Position numbers and translations under genes: made by a program. Source: Deltaproteobacteria bacterium (lineage in GTDB: Bacteria; Desulfobacterota; Desulfarculia; Adiutricales; Adiutricaceae). Taken from it: a DNA stretch of 40,906 nucleotides. The notes beneath the pieces were generated by a model that was given only the letters and a program-made list of their open reading frames with translations, was not told the origin of the DNA and searched no databases. The stretch spans positions 1-40,906 of the forward strand of contig JAISCZ010000075.1 in assembly GCA_031265205.1 (NCBI GenBank). Direction: 5' to 3'. Positions 8,469 through 16,160 of the stretch are shown here, piece after piece (position 1 is the first letter of the stretch; each line of letters starts with the position of its first letter).

Positions 8469-8518
8469 CGGGCGTTCGGCGGGACTCGGCTCGGCGTTCG
8501 ACCCCCGCCGAACGCCCG
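8469..8518. other. 15-bp perfect inverted repeat downstream of the DGR variable repeat
   Basis: CGGGCGTTCGGCGGG (8469-8483) and its exact reverse complement (8504-8518) are separated by 20 nt. The element starts about 10 bp after the stop codon of the target gene and 26 bp after the end of the variable repeat. No T-run follows it on the minus strand, so it is a poor intrinsic terminator. Its position matches the hairpin/cruciform element found downstream of variable repeats in some DGRs, where it helps cDNA target recognition. Confidence 0.8.
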
Positions 8519-8528
8519 CTCCGCGCCT

Positions 8529-9308
8529 TTAGTTGCCTGACGTGAAGGCCACGCGCAGGCCAAGGTTGTGGAACCGGTACTCAGGAGAGTCCCAGTTCCG
8601 GAACGCGGACCGGCAGTAAACAGCCGTGAAGTCCCACCCGCAACCCCGAATCACGCGGGCAGAGCCCCCCGAAGGCCCCTTAGGATCAGTGGCCGCGGAG
8701 CCCGAATAGCCTCCGTAAAAATCCTGGACCCATTCCCAGACATTGCCGTAGATGTCGTAAAGCCTCCATGGATTGGGGCTTTTCCCCCCGACCGGATGCG
8801 TTTTATCGCCACTGTTGCCGGAAAACCACGCGTATGTCCCAAGAGAGCCTTCGTCGTCGCCAAAGAAGTAAGCCGTCGTTGTCCCCGCCCTCGCGGCGTA
8901 CTCCCACTCAGCTTCCGTGGGGAGCCTGTACTTGTCCGTTCCCTCTTTCTGGTTGAGTTTCCGGACAAAAGAGCGGGCGTCATCCCAGGATACCTGTTCA
9001 ACCGGGAGCGTTCGTCCTTTAAAATTACTGGGATTGGTTCCGCCCATGACGCTCATCCATTCGGACTGCGTCACCTCATAAACGCCCATATAAAAGGGCC
9101 TGGAAATGGTGACCCGGTGCTGTGGCGTCTCGTCTTTGTCGCCACTCTCAAAATTCAAATCAGCGCCCATCGTAAACGAGCCGGAGGAAATTAAAGTGAA
9201 TTTCATGCCGATACTGTTTGTGACTTCATCGGCGGCGGCTGGCGCCGCGCTGTGCCACAAAAAAAGCGAGACGCTTAAAAACGAAAACGGGAGAAATTTA
9301 CCGATCAT
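8529..9308 (-). CDS. DGR target: exported formylglycine-generating-enzyme-like (C-type lectin fold) protein
   Basis: The 259-residue product begins with a signal peptide (MIGKFLPFSFLSVSLFLWHS to about AAADE). An FGE-sulfatase domain follows: NSIGMKFTLISSGSFTMGA, PQHRVTISRPFYMGVYEVTQSEW, PVEQVSWDDARSFVRKLN, YRLPTEAEWEYAARAG, and YDIYGNVWEWVQDFYGG. Residues of about 214-255 are encoded by the variable repeat and end in the usual LGLRVAF strand. DGR targets often use this fold because its C-terminal surface tolerates variation and binds ligands. It is therefore probably a diversified binding protein rather than a sulfatase-activating enzyme, and is likely periplasmic or surface-exposed. The ATG at 9308 is chosen over the one at 9323 because AAAGGG lies 6 nt upstream and a TATAGT -10-like box lies at 9324-9329. 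Confidence 0.93.
   Translation of the reverse strand: MIGKFLPFSFLSVSLFLWHSAAPAAADEVTNSIGMKFTLISSGSFTMGADLNFESGDKDETPQHRVTISRPFYMGVYEVTQSEWMSVMGGTNPSNFKGRTLPVEQVSWDDARSFVRKLNQKEGTDKYRLPTEAEWEYAARAGTTTAYFFGDDEGSLGTYAWFSGNSGDKTHPVGGKSPNPWRLYDIYGNVWEWVQDFYGGYSGSAATDPKGPSGGSARVIRGCGWDFTAVYCRSAFRNWDSPEYRFHNLGLRVAFTSGN
8545..8667 (-). repeat. DGR variable repeat (VR)
   Basis: This is the 3' end of the target gene and is homologous to the template repeat at 6680-6802. The template codons AAC/AAT/AGG/ACT/GAC have become GAC, TTC, TAC, TTC, TGG, GAC, TCT, TAC, TTC, CAC, ATT and GCC, while two AAC codons are unchanged. The changes alter residues in the run from RVIRG to HNLG and leave the final GLRVAF unaltered. 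Relative to the template, the gene has 12 extra in-frame nucleotides (Pro-Ser-Gly-Gly) just 5' of the repeat. The absence of any change at non-adenine positions shows mutagenic retrohoming has happened and that template and target have not drifted since. Confidence 0.97.
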
Positions 9309-9511
9309 ACTGAACCCTTTCATACTATAAGAGACAGTTAAAACGTTAAGCTACCGCTGGTCATTTATGGGCTTAACGATCAGGACGTAGACTTTAATTC
9401 GCGGCCCACCGCCTCTCCGTCAGCCGTTCCTTCCAGCCTGACCCATCCGCGCCTCGGCTCGGCCCGCGACTTTACCCGTAACGCGCTCTTAACTTGAATC
9501 CTCTCTTTATC

Positions 9512-9670
9512 TTAATCCTCCGCCGCAAACGACACAAACGCCACTCGCGCGCCATTGACATTGGGCGCCTCTTCTGGAGCCTCCGTGGCGGCCAATGGCG
9601 CTGATATCAGACCCAGAGCGAGAGCGCGAGCGAAACGGCGACTAAATAAAAAACGAGTTTCTCTGAACAT
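9512..9670 (-). pseudogene. Possible relic of a second FGE-like secreted protein
   Basis: A 52-codon frame encodes a signal-peptide-like start (MFRETRFLFSRRFARALALGLISAPLAA region) joined to a tail ending NGARVAFVSFAAED. The tail resembles the C-terminal strand of FGE-type proteins such as the target next door (LGLRVAF). The whole catalytic/lectin core is missing. This could be an internally deleted paralogue of the DGR target or a chance frame. No good ribosome-binding site is visible. Confidence 0.28.
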
Positions 9671-9910
9671 AACTGACGTTTCGCCATGGTTGTGGCCGCC
9701 GGAGCGTTTTTCTCGCCTCTCCGGGCTGATGGCTGACGGATTGAAGCCTAAAAAACGAGCCACGGCGCCGGGAAAATCGTTAAAAAAAAACCAGCCGCCG
9801 TTCTCTTCTAAGGAATTCCTCCTGGCGCGGGGGAGCGCCCGAATAGCTTGGGAGCGACGCTCACCCGGAGCCGGAATCCCGTTTTGGGGAATTAAACCTC
9901 GCGATCCTTT

Positions 9911-9964
9911 CCCAAAGCCCAAAAAACCCCAAAAAAACCCAAAAAACCCATAAAAACCCATAAA
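9911..9964. repeat. A/C-rich low-complexity run
   Basis: Reiterated CCCAAAAAA and CCCATAAAA units, most likely produced by polymerase slippage. On the minus strand it reads as a Gly/Phe-rich peptide, which should not be taken as protein. Confidence 0.85.
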
Positions 9965-10618
9965 AGACCCGCCCGCTCCCCAAAAATACCCGCCACTTCC
10001 TTTAATCAGCGGAGTGTATTTAACTTTTTCAAATTATTTCTTTATATAAAAGAAACACCCATGGATGTCAAGATTTTTTTCCCGAAATTCCGCCGAAAAA
10101 CTCGCTTAAACGCCGCAATTCCCTTAACGGCCAAACCCCTTAGATAAATATTCCGTAAAGCTCGCTTCCCGCTAACAATTAACCGCTAACCTAACCGCTA
10201 AACGCCTTCGTGAATTGTTTCAAAGTTATATACAATCGCCAGCGATATATAGAATCATCTCCAATCCGTTCGCCTATAGGCGTGGACGGGGGCTGTCGGT
10301 TTAGGTCGCTGGTTCGCGCGAGAATCCCTCCAGGGGCGAGCCACGGTCGGGTTGAGAGGCGAGCTTTATCCAGCCGGCTGGCGAGCTTTGTCCAGTCTAT
10401 TTAGGAGGCTTGGCTGCTTGGCTCGCTCTTGGTGGCCATTGGCCAGGCTCCGGGTTCCTAAGGCGGATGGCTCAATGAGGCTTTGGCGCGGCTTGGCGAG
10501 GCTATGGAGAGCGCGCGGCGCCTGGCGCGGCCGCCCAGGAAGCGAAGGCGGTTTGAACTGATGGCTTAACCTCTCCGGCCGGGCGAGCTGGTTGGCTGGC
10601 CAGGCGGGCTGACTTCTC

Positions 10619-10717
10619 GGGCCGGGCGCGCTGGCCTCTCTAGCCAGGCGCGCCAGCCTCTCTGGCCGGGCGCGCTGGCCTCTCTAGCCAGGCGCGCCAG
10701 CCTCTCTGACCACGACG
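10619..10717. repeat. 22-bp quasi-palindromic tandem repeats
   Basis: Alternating units CTGGCCTCTCTAGCCAGGCGCGC and CAGCCTCTCTGGCCGGGCGCG occur about four times. Each carries GGCGCGCC-like palindromes and GGCC...GGCC-type inverted arms, so stem-loops can form on either strand. It lies in the spacer upstream of the ExeA-like gene. Confidence 0.75.
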
Positions 10718-10862
10718 CGAAGGAGCGCCACTCCCTCCGGGAGCGATGTAATGGAACTTCCCCCGCGCGCGGATACCCGGGGGAAAGCGGACATTTTAAA
10801 AAGGCTCTGACAGCGCTACATTTTTAATAATCCCGCTCCAAACTGCGAAATATTGTATAATA

Positions 10863-10892
10863 TTGCTTATTTTTCTTTCTTTTGTTTATAAT
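10863..10892 (+). promoter_or_regulatory. Predicted sigma-70 promoter of the ExeA-like gene
   Basis: TTGCTT at 10863-10868 and consensus TATAAT at 10887-10892 are spaced by 18 bp. A second TATAAT at 10856-10861 lacks a matching -35 box. The start point near 10899 lies upstream of the ATG at 10942 and rules out an upstream TTG at 10882 as the translation start. Confidence 0.6.
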
Positions 10893-10941
10893 AGCTTGCT
10901 TTTTCGCGCGTCTAAACTTTGAGGGAGTTGCCCCAGCTACC

Positions 10942-12750
10942 ATGGATTATGAATCTTTTTTCAATCTCCGGGAAAAACCATTCAAAAACTCCCTGTCGTA
11001 CCGCTTTTTCTTCCGGGGACCCGCTTTCGCGCGCCTTTTGGAACTCCTCCGCGCGGACGCGAAACCGCCCCTCCTCTTCCTGACCGGCGCCCAGGGCGTG
11101 GGCAAAACCAGCGCCCTTCTAAGCCTCGCGCCCGCCTTGGCGGGCGCGGGCTCCACCGTCGCCTACGCCCGCCGCGGGGACCTTCCCTTATCGGGAATCC
11201 TCCAAGAAGCTTTGCGCTCTTTAAAGCTCTCGCGCCTCCTTGACCCAGAGGCCCCCGAGGAAACCTTGCTCGGGTATTTCCAAGACGCCGTCTCCGAGCT
11301 TATTGAGCGCGGCCAAAGCTTTGTCCTCGCCATTGACGACGCGCAAAACTTAAGCCGCGAGACCCGCGCCGACGTTTTCGCGCTGACCAGCCTGGAGGAA
11401 TCCTGGCTTGGCAAAACGACCCTTTTGCTCGGCGGGAGGCTTTCCGAGGGCTACCCCCTGGAGACCGTCCCCCCGGACGCCGAAATCTTGGAACTCAAAC
11501 CCTTTGGGCCCCGGGAGGTCAGCCAATACGTCGCCTTCCGGCTCAAAGCGGGCGGCGCCCGCTCCCAGCCTTTCGGGGCGGAGGCCTTGGCCGCCCTCTA
11601 CGGTTACAGCGGGGGACTCCCCGGCCCCTTAAACGGGCTCGCGGAAAGATCGCTTCTGACGGCCTGGGCCGCCGGCAAGAAAGAAGTCGCCTTAAGCCAC
11701 GTCTCCCAGGCCAAGACGACCTTGGACAACCCCATGTCCATTAACGCGGCCGCCCTGGCCAAGGCCAAGGGCGACCGCGGCCCCAAGCGCCAGCGCGCGC
11801 CGCGCCCCGCCCGTCCCCTTTTGGCTTTGATGTGCCTCATCGCGATCCTCGGCCTCTTGGGCGGCTGGTTTTTCCACTGGCCCGGCAAGGCCGATTTAAC
11901 CGCCGGGGAAACCGCCTCCCCCCGTCAAGCGAGCCCCGCCACGGACGCCGCGGCCCCCATGGGGCCCACCCTCACTCCCGCCGCCGCGCCGAGCCTCCCT
12001 CTGGAAAACGCCAACCTCGCCCTACCCTCCCCGCCCCCCGCCCTCCTCTCTCTCCCGCGCAACAGCCTCGCCCTGGTGGTGGACCAAAACCTCAACATGG
12101 CCCGGCTCTGGCAAGGCAGCCTCAAGGGACCGGGGCTCAAGGCGGAGATCGCCCCCCCGGAGGAGATCTCCCCAGGCCTGTACCTGGTGGGAAGGCCCCA
12201 GAGCCGCTCGGCCCTCATTTTTCAGTATCCGCCCTCCCAGGAACTCCCGCGAAGGGCGAGCTCGTCTCTGTGGAAACAGGTGGAGACCATTCTGCCCCAG
12301 GACATCCTCCCCCTCGTCGTCGGGGACGGTCCCTCCCTCGCGAAACCCGTTCCCCCGGACTTGGGGAAATTTCTGCGCGACAAGCTGCGTCAGTGGTCCC
12401 AGAACCAGGAATACAAGTTCGCCGACCGGGTCTCCGCCCTCTACGACGCGGAATTCCGCTTTTTCCAGCCGGGCGCCCGGGACTTGACCATCACCCGGGA
12501 CAAATTCGCCGTGGCCTTAAAATCGGAGCTGAGGACCTCCGGGGACGTGAAACTCACCATGAGCGAGCCCCTCCTCCTTTTGGACCCCCGCGACCACAAG
12601 CGGGCCTGGGCCGTCTTTAACCTCAAATACGACTCCAATCTCCGCCATGACATGGGCTTAAGGACCCTCATCTTCGAGAAAGCCTCGCGCAAAGCGGACT
12701 GGCTCATCGTCGCGGAACTCTGGATCAAAGAAATCCCTTTGCGCGATTAA
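10942..12750 (+). CDS. ExeA/GspA-like membrane AAA ATPase with C-terminal NTF2-like domain
   Basis: The 602-residue product opens with the ExeA-type MDYESFFNLREKPFKNS...YRFFFRG. It has Walker A GAQGVGKT (49-56), Walker B FVLAIDD (127-133) and sensor-like regions. One membrane helix lies at about 291-312 (LLALMCLIAILGLLGGWFF). A Pro/Ala-rich periplasmic linker follows. A C-terminal domain from about 480 (LRQWSQNQEYKFADRVSALYDAEFRF...) resembles the NTF2-like Cds6 C-terminal domain found on cell-envelope proteins. ExeA/GspA proteins help assemble secretion or pilus complexes through peptidoglycan, usually with a PG-binding C-terminus. Here that end is replaced by the NTF2-like module, so the partner may differ. 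No secretin or GspB is adjacent. The next gene starts 10 nt downstream. Confidence 0.82.
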   Translation: MDYESFFNLREKPFKNSLSYRFFFRGPAFARLLELLRADAKPPLLFLTGAQGVGKTSALLSLAPALAGAGSTVAYARRGDLPLSGILQEALRSLKLSRLLDPEAPEETLLGYFQDAVSELIERGQSFVLAIDDAQNLSRETRADVFALTSLEESWLGKTTLLLGGRLSEGYPLETVPPDAEILELKPFGPREVSQYVAFRLKAGGARSQPFGAEALAALYGYSGGLPGPLNGLAERSLLTAWAAGKKEVALSHVSQAKTTLDNPMSINAAALAKAKGDRGPKRQRAPRPARPLLALMCLIAILGLLGGWFFHWPGKADLTAGETASPRQASPATDAAAPMGPTLTPAAAPSLPLENANLALPSPPPALLSLPRNSLALVVDQNLNMARLWQGSLKGPGLKAEIAPPEEISPGLYLVGRPQSRSALIFQYPPSQELPRRASSSLWKQVETILPQDILPLVVGDGPSLAKPVPPDLGKFLRDKLRQWSQNQEYKFADRVSALYDAEFRFFQPGARDLTITRDKFAVALKSELRTSGDVKLTMSEPLLLLDPRDHKRAWAVFNLKYDSNLRHDMGLRTLIFEKASRKADWLIVAELWIKEIPLRD

Positions 12751-12760
12751 GCCACCAAAT

Positions 12761-14005
12761 TTGACGCCACGCCGCCTCCGCCCCCTTATCACCAGTTTCT
12801 CCATGGGTTTTACCTGCGGAGCCCCCTTTATCGTCATCGTCACCCTGATCCAGGCCTGGCTGAAGGACGGGGGAGTGTCCTTGGGGACTATCGGGCTTTT
12901 CGCCCTGGCGCGGATTCCTTACAGCCTCAAATTCCTGTGGTCGCCTCTTTTGGACTTCGTCGCCCCCTTCGGGCAAAGGCGCAGAGGCTGGCTTCTTATC
13001 TCCCAAGTCTCCCTCATCGCCGCCGTCCTCGCCTTCGCGCGCGCGGACCCCTTAAATTATCTGGAGACCTATCTTTTGGCCCTCTGGATGAGCTTTTCCT
13101 CGGCCACCCAGGACGCCCTGGTGGACGCCTACCGCCGCGAGGACTTAAGCGACGAGGAATTGCCCACCGGGACCTCCGCCTATATGTGGGGCTACCGGCT
13201 GGGCATGGTCGTCGTCTCCGGCGGCGGCCTGATCCTCGCCGACAGCCTCGGCTGGAGGCCGGTCTTTCAAATCGTGGGGGCCTTGTCGCTCCTGGGGCCC
13301 GCGACCCTCCTTTTCAGTCCCGAGCCCCAGGCGAGCCTCGCGCGCCCCCAGAGCCTCGCCGCGAGCGCGCTGGGGCCCTTTTTGGATTTCCTCAAAAGGG
13401 ACCGGGCCCTCCTCCTCTTCGCCTTTGTCCTTCTTTACCGCTTAGGAGAGCAGCTCATCGCCTCCCTCAACACCGTCTTTTTTATGGAGGCGGGCTACTC
13501 CAAAACGGAAATCGGCCTGGTGGTCAAAGCCTTTGGCCTTCTAGCCACCCTCGCGGGGGTCACCCTCGCCAACCTTTACGTGGTCCGCAAAGGCCTTTTG
13601 CCTTCCCTCTGGCTTTTCGGCTGGCTCCAGCTCCTGAACATCGCCTCCCTGACGGCCCTCTGGTTTTTGCCGCCCCATATTTCGTATTTAGCCTTCTTTA
13701 TCAGCCTTGATCACGTTATAATAGGCGCCGGCGGATTAGTTTTCGCCATATTCCTCGCGAGCCAGACCCGACTCAACTATACCGCGACCCAATACGCGAT
13801 CCTCACGAGCCTCATGGCCCTCCCGGCCAACTTCCTGGCCTCCCCCTCGGGCTGGCTCGTCGAAAAGATGGGTTGGCCGCTCTTTTACGCCCTCGGGGCC
13901 TTGCTGGTCCTGCCGGGGCTCGCCCTCTTAAAAACCCTCGCCAAGGGGGGACTGAAAAACCTTCCCCCAGTCCCGCCGCGGGAGGCCAAACCCCGCGCCC
14001 TTTAA
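12761..14005 (+). CDS. ampG: AmpG-like major facilitator superfamily permease
   Basis: The 414-residue, very hydrophobic product has about twelve membrane helices and the AmpG pattern: SFSMGFTCGAPFIVIVTLIQAWLKD near the N-terminus, the loop IPYSLKFLWSPLLDFV, and SSATQDALVDAYRRE followed by SAYMWGYRLGM. AmpG carries cell-wall recycling anhydro-muropeptides into the cytoplasm. The TTG at 12761 is used because the first helix needs the residues before the later ATG near 12803. The gene follows the ExeA-like gene by 10 nt, so the two are probably an operon. Together they suggest a cell-envelope theme, but the exact substrate is inferred from family resemblance only. Confidence 0.8.
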   Translation: MTPRRLRPLITSFSMGFTCGAPFIVIVTLIQAWLKDGGVSLGTIGLFALARIPYSLKFLWSPLLDFVAPFGQRRRGWLLISQVSLIAAVLAFARADPLNYLETYLLALWMSFSSATQDALVDAYRREDLSDEELPTGTSAYMWGYRLGMVVVSGGGLILADSLGWRPVFQIVGALSLLGPATLLFSPEPQASLARPQSLAASALGPFLDFLKRDRALLLFAFVLLYRLGEQLIASLNTVFFMEAGYSKTEIGLVVKAFGLLATLAGVTLANLYVVRKGLLPSLWLFGWLQLLNIASLTALWFLPPHISYLAFFISLDHVIIGAGGLVFAIFLASQTRLNYTATQYAILTSLMALPANFLASPSGWLVEKMGWPLFYALGALLVLPGLALLKTLAKGGLKNLPPVPPREAKPRAL

Positions 14006-14031
14006 AGAGGCCAAACCCCGCGCCCTTTAAA
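13982..14031 (+). repeat. Perfect 25-bp tandem duplication at the ampG stop codon
   Basis: A 25-bp unit (13982-14006) containing the last codons and stop of the permease gene is repeated exactly at 14007-14031. The second copy is non-coding. It looks like a recent slippage duplication. Confidence 0.9.
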
Positions 14032-14075
14032 AAGGAGCGCTTCCCCCTCGCGCCCCCGCGCGCCCCCTTTTTTCC

Positions 14076-14894
14076 ATGAAACCCATCGCCCCCGTCGCTT
14101 CCATCAACTCAAGCGTTTCCATCAACTCAAACGCTCCCATCGCTCCTAACGCTTCTAGCGCTTCCAGAGCGTCCAGCGCTCCCAGAACTCCCAGCGCTTC
14201 CGTTAACCCTAGCGCCCCCCAATACCTCGATCTCATCGCCGCCCTCTTCGCGGGCCTTCTAATCGTCTCCAACCTCGCCTCGACGCGGATTATTGCGGTA
14301 GGGCCCCTGACCTTTGACGCGGGGACCCTTATTTTTCCCCTCACCTATATTTTCGGGGACCTTCTGACCGAAGTCTACGGGTTCGCGCGCTCCCGCCGGA
14401 TCATCTGGATCGCCTTCCTCTCCCTTTTAACCGCCTTTCTAACCCTCCAACTGGTCTCCCTCTTTCCCGCTTCCCCCGATTGGGGGGGCGACGGGGCCTG
14501 GCGGGAAGTCATGGGCCTTACGCCCCGGGTCGCCCTCGCGAGCCTTGTCGCCTTCGCCGCCGGGGAATTCGCCAACTCCATGACCCTCTCCCGCCTCAAG
14601 ACGCGCGCTCCCCACAAGGGCCCGGCCTGGCGCTTCGTGGCCTCCACCTTGGCGGGCCAAGTCCTGGACACCCTGCTCTTCGCCTCCATCGCCTTTGGAG
14701 GCCTTTTAAGCGCGGGGCTTTGGGCGGAGCTACTCTATTCCAACTACGTCTATAAGGTGGCGATCGAAATCCTCTTTCTTCCGCTAACCCTCTACATCGC
14801 CCGGAAACTCAAGACCGCCGAAAACCTCGACGCCTTGGACTACGGGGTTTCCCTCAATCCCTTCTCCTTTCGTCTCGGCGCGGGCCGCGAATAA
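14076..14894 (+). CDS. yhhQ: YhhQ-family (VUT) queuosine-precursor transporter
   Basis: The 272-residue product has about six membrane helices and the family signatures IVSNLASTRIIAVGPLTFDAGTL, FPLTYIFGDLLTEVYGF, and GQVLDTLLFASIAF. The YhhQ family imports queuosine precursors such as 7-cyano-7-deazaguanine for tRNA wobble modification. The N-terminal 48 residues are unusual: a Ser/Asn/Ala/Pro low-complexity stretch built from short repeats such as SINSSVSINSNAP, absent from normal members. The ATG at 14076 lacks a clear Shine-Dalgarno sequence and no other ATG precedes the first helix, so the extension may not be fully translated. Confidence 0.85.
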   Translation: MKPIAPVASINSSVSINSNAPIAPNASSASRASSAPRTPSASVNPSAPQYLDLIAALFAGLLIVSNLASTRIIAVGPLTFDAGTLIFPLTYIFGDLLTEVYGFARSRRIIWIAFLSLLTAFLTLQLVSLFPASPDWGGDGAWREVMGLTPRVALASLVAFAAGEFANSMTLSRLKTRAPHKGPAWRFVASTLAGQVLDTLLFASIAFGGLLSAGLWAELLYSNYVYKVAIEILFLPLTLYIARKLKTAENLDALDYGVSLNPFSFRLGAGRE

Positions 14895-14920
14895 AAGGAA
14901 CAACTCCCAAGGACGGCGTT

Positions 14921-16147
14921 ATGGCAAAGCCCCTGGACTTTATTATCTCAAGCGCGAACGACCAAGTCTTCCGCGAAAAAGCCTGGCGCTTTATCCGTGG
15001 GCATCACCAGGACCTTTTGGACGAAGTCTCCAACAAGTTGAGGCTTAACAAGCCTTTCCGCCTCCGCCCCGTGACCATCGTCGCCACGGAAAACGCCAGA
15101 GCGTGGGGCGTTTGGAACCCCGGCCTTAGGACCATCACTCTGCTCGACGATCTCCTCTTCCATGACTACAACTCCATCTCCGGCGTTTTGGCCCACGAGA
15201 CGGCCCACTACGTCGTCTCGACCTTATACCCCCGCCAATACGCCACCGAGCCCTCCCACGGCCCCACCTTCAAAAAGATCTGCCGCCTCATGTGCCTCGA
15301 TCCCTTCTATTGGACGGCCAGCATGGACTTGACGGACGAAAACCCGCCCGAGCCCTTCACGCGCGAGGGCGCGGAGGCGCCCCCCTTGGAGAAAGAGAAC
15401 GCTCCCCTCCTCGCCAAAGTCCAAAAACTCTTGGCCCTCGCCACCTCCTCGGACTCCTTCGAGGCCGCCGCGGCCTTGGCCGCCGCCGAAAAAATCCTCG
15501 TCAAGCACAATCTCTCCCTGCCAAAGGAAGATGACGCGGAGGAAAACGAGTACGCCCGCCGCCTCTTAAATCTGCGGGGAAGACGGGACTACTCGCAACA
15601 TCTTATCCTCTCCATCCTCCATGATTTCTTTCTGGTGTTCCCCCTCTACAACGTCATCCACCATCCCGCCTTCGAATTGAGGGAGGTCAAGGTGGAGATC
15701 ATCGGCAAACCCGTCAACATCGCCCTCGCGGAGCACGTCTACCACTTTTTGGGGGAGAGGCTCGACACGCTGTGGGAGAGATACAAACCCACGGCGGCGG
15801 CGGCCGGGGAAAAGGGCTTGGCCGCCAAAAATTCCTTCCGGCGCAACCTCCTTATCGCCTTTCGGGAAAAACTCGAGGAAAGCCGTCGCGTCCGGCTCAC
15901 GCTGGAAAAGGGGGAAAGAGATCTCTCCGCCAACACGGGCCTTATCCTCTCGGAGCTGGGCGAGAGGCTCAGCGACACCGTCAAGCGCATCTACCCCAAA
16001 CTCACTCGTAGCGCTTCCTCCAGCTACTGCGACTCCCCGCTTTCCTCCAAGGCCGGGCGCGAGGCCGGTCGCGAACTGACCATCTACCAGCCCGTGCCCG
16101 GCGACCGGGCCGCGGGCGGCAAACCTTTGCGGATTGGATCCAACTAG
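14921..16147 (+). CDS. SprT-like zinc metalloprotease fold joined to DUF2786
   Basis: The 408-residue product has an N-terminal SprT-like region with the zinc motif HETAH (LAHETAHYVV, about residues 90-94) and a likely third ligand in SHGPTFKKICRLM. The middle carries DUF2786, seen as LLAKVQKLLALATSS...EAAAALAAAEKILVKHNL. The rest is helical and basic. SprT-like folds occur in DNA-protein crosslink proteases, and DUF2786 is common in phage and plasmid proteins of unknown function. The combination is known, but I cannot state its substrate. AAGGA lies 7 nt before the ATG. It is followed 13 nt later by pcm. Confidence 0.82.
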   Translation: MAKPLDFIISSANDQVFREKAWRFIRGHHQDLLDEVSNKLRLNKPFRLRPVTIVATENARAWGVWNPGLRTITLLDDLLFHDYNSISGVLAHETAHYVVSTLYPRQYATEPSHGPTFKKICRLMCLDPFYWTASMDLTDENPPEPFTREGAEAPPLEKENAPLLAKVQKLLALATSSDSFEAAAALAAAEKILVKHNLSLPKEDDAEENEYARRLLNLRGRRDYSQHLILSILHDFFLVFPLYNVIHHPAFELREVKVEIIGKPVNIALAEHVYHFLGERLDTLWERYKPTAAAAGEKGLAAKNSFRRNLLIAFREKLEESRRVRLTLEKGERDLSANTGLILSELGERLSDTVKRIYPKLTRSASSSYCDSPLSSKAGREAGRELTIYQPVPGDRAAGGKPLRIGSN

Positions 16148-16160
16148 AAGGAGGCGCGCG

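Larger units (their letters stand above)
9671..10862. other. Repeat-rich non-coding region
   Basis: No gene recognised on either strand over about 1.2 kb. It contains the A/C-rich low-complexity run at 9911-9964, an AT-rich patch near 10020-10080, short CCGCTAA(C) reiterations at 10150-10205, and palindromic repeats near 10620-10717. Open frames at 10210-10561 have skewed composition and no domains. Confidence 0.6.

Noticed and set aside
8469-8518. Intrinsic terminator of the DGR target gene
   Set aside because: The stem is strong but no T-run follows on the minus strand. A termination role cannot be excluded, but the DGR hairpin reading fits better.
10210-10561. Two small plus-strand open frames
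   Set aside because: No ribosome-binding site or family resemblance; they run through repeat-rich spacer.
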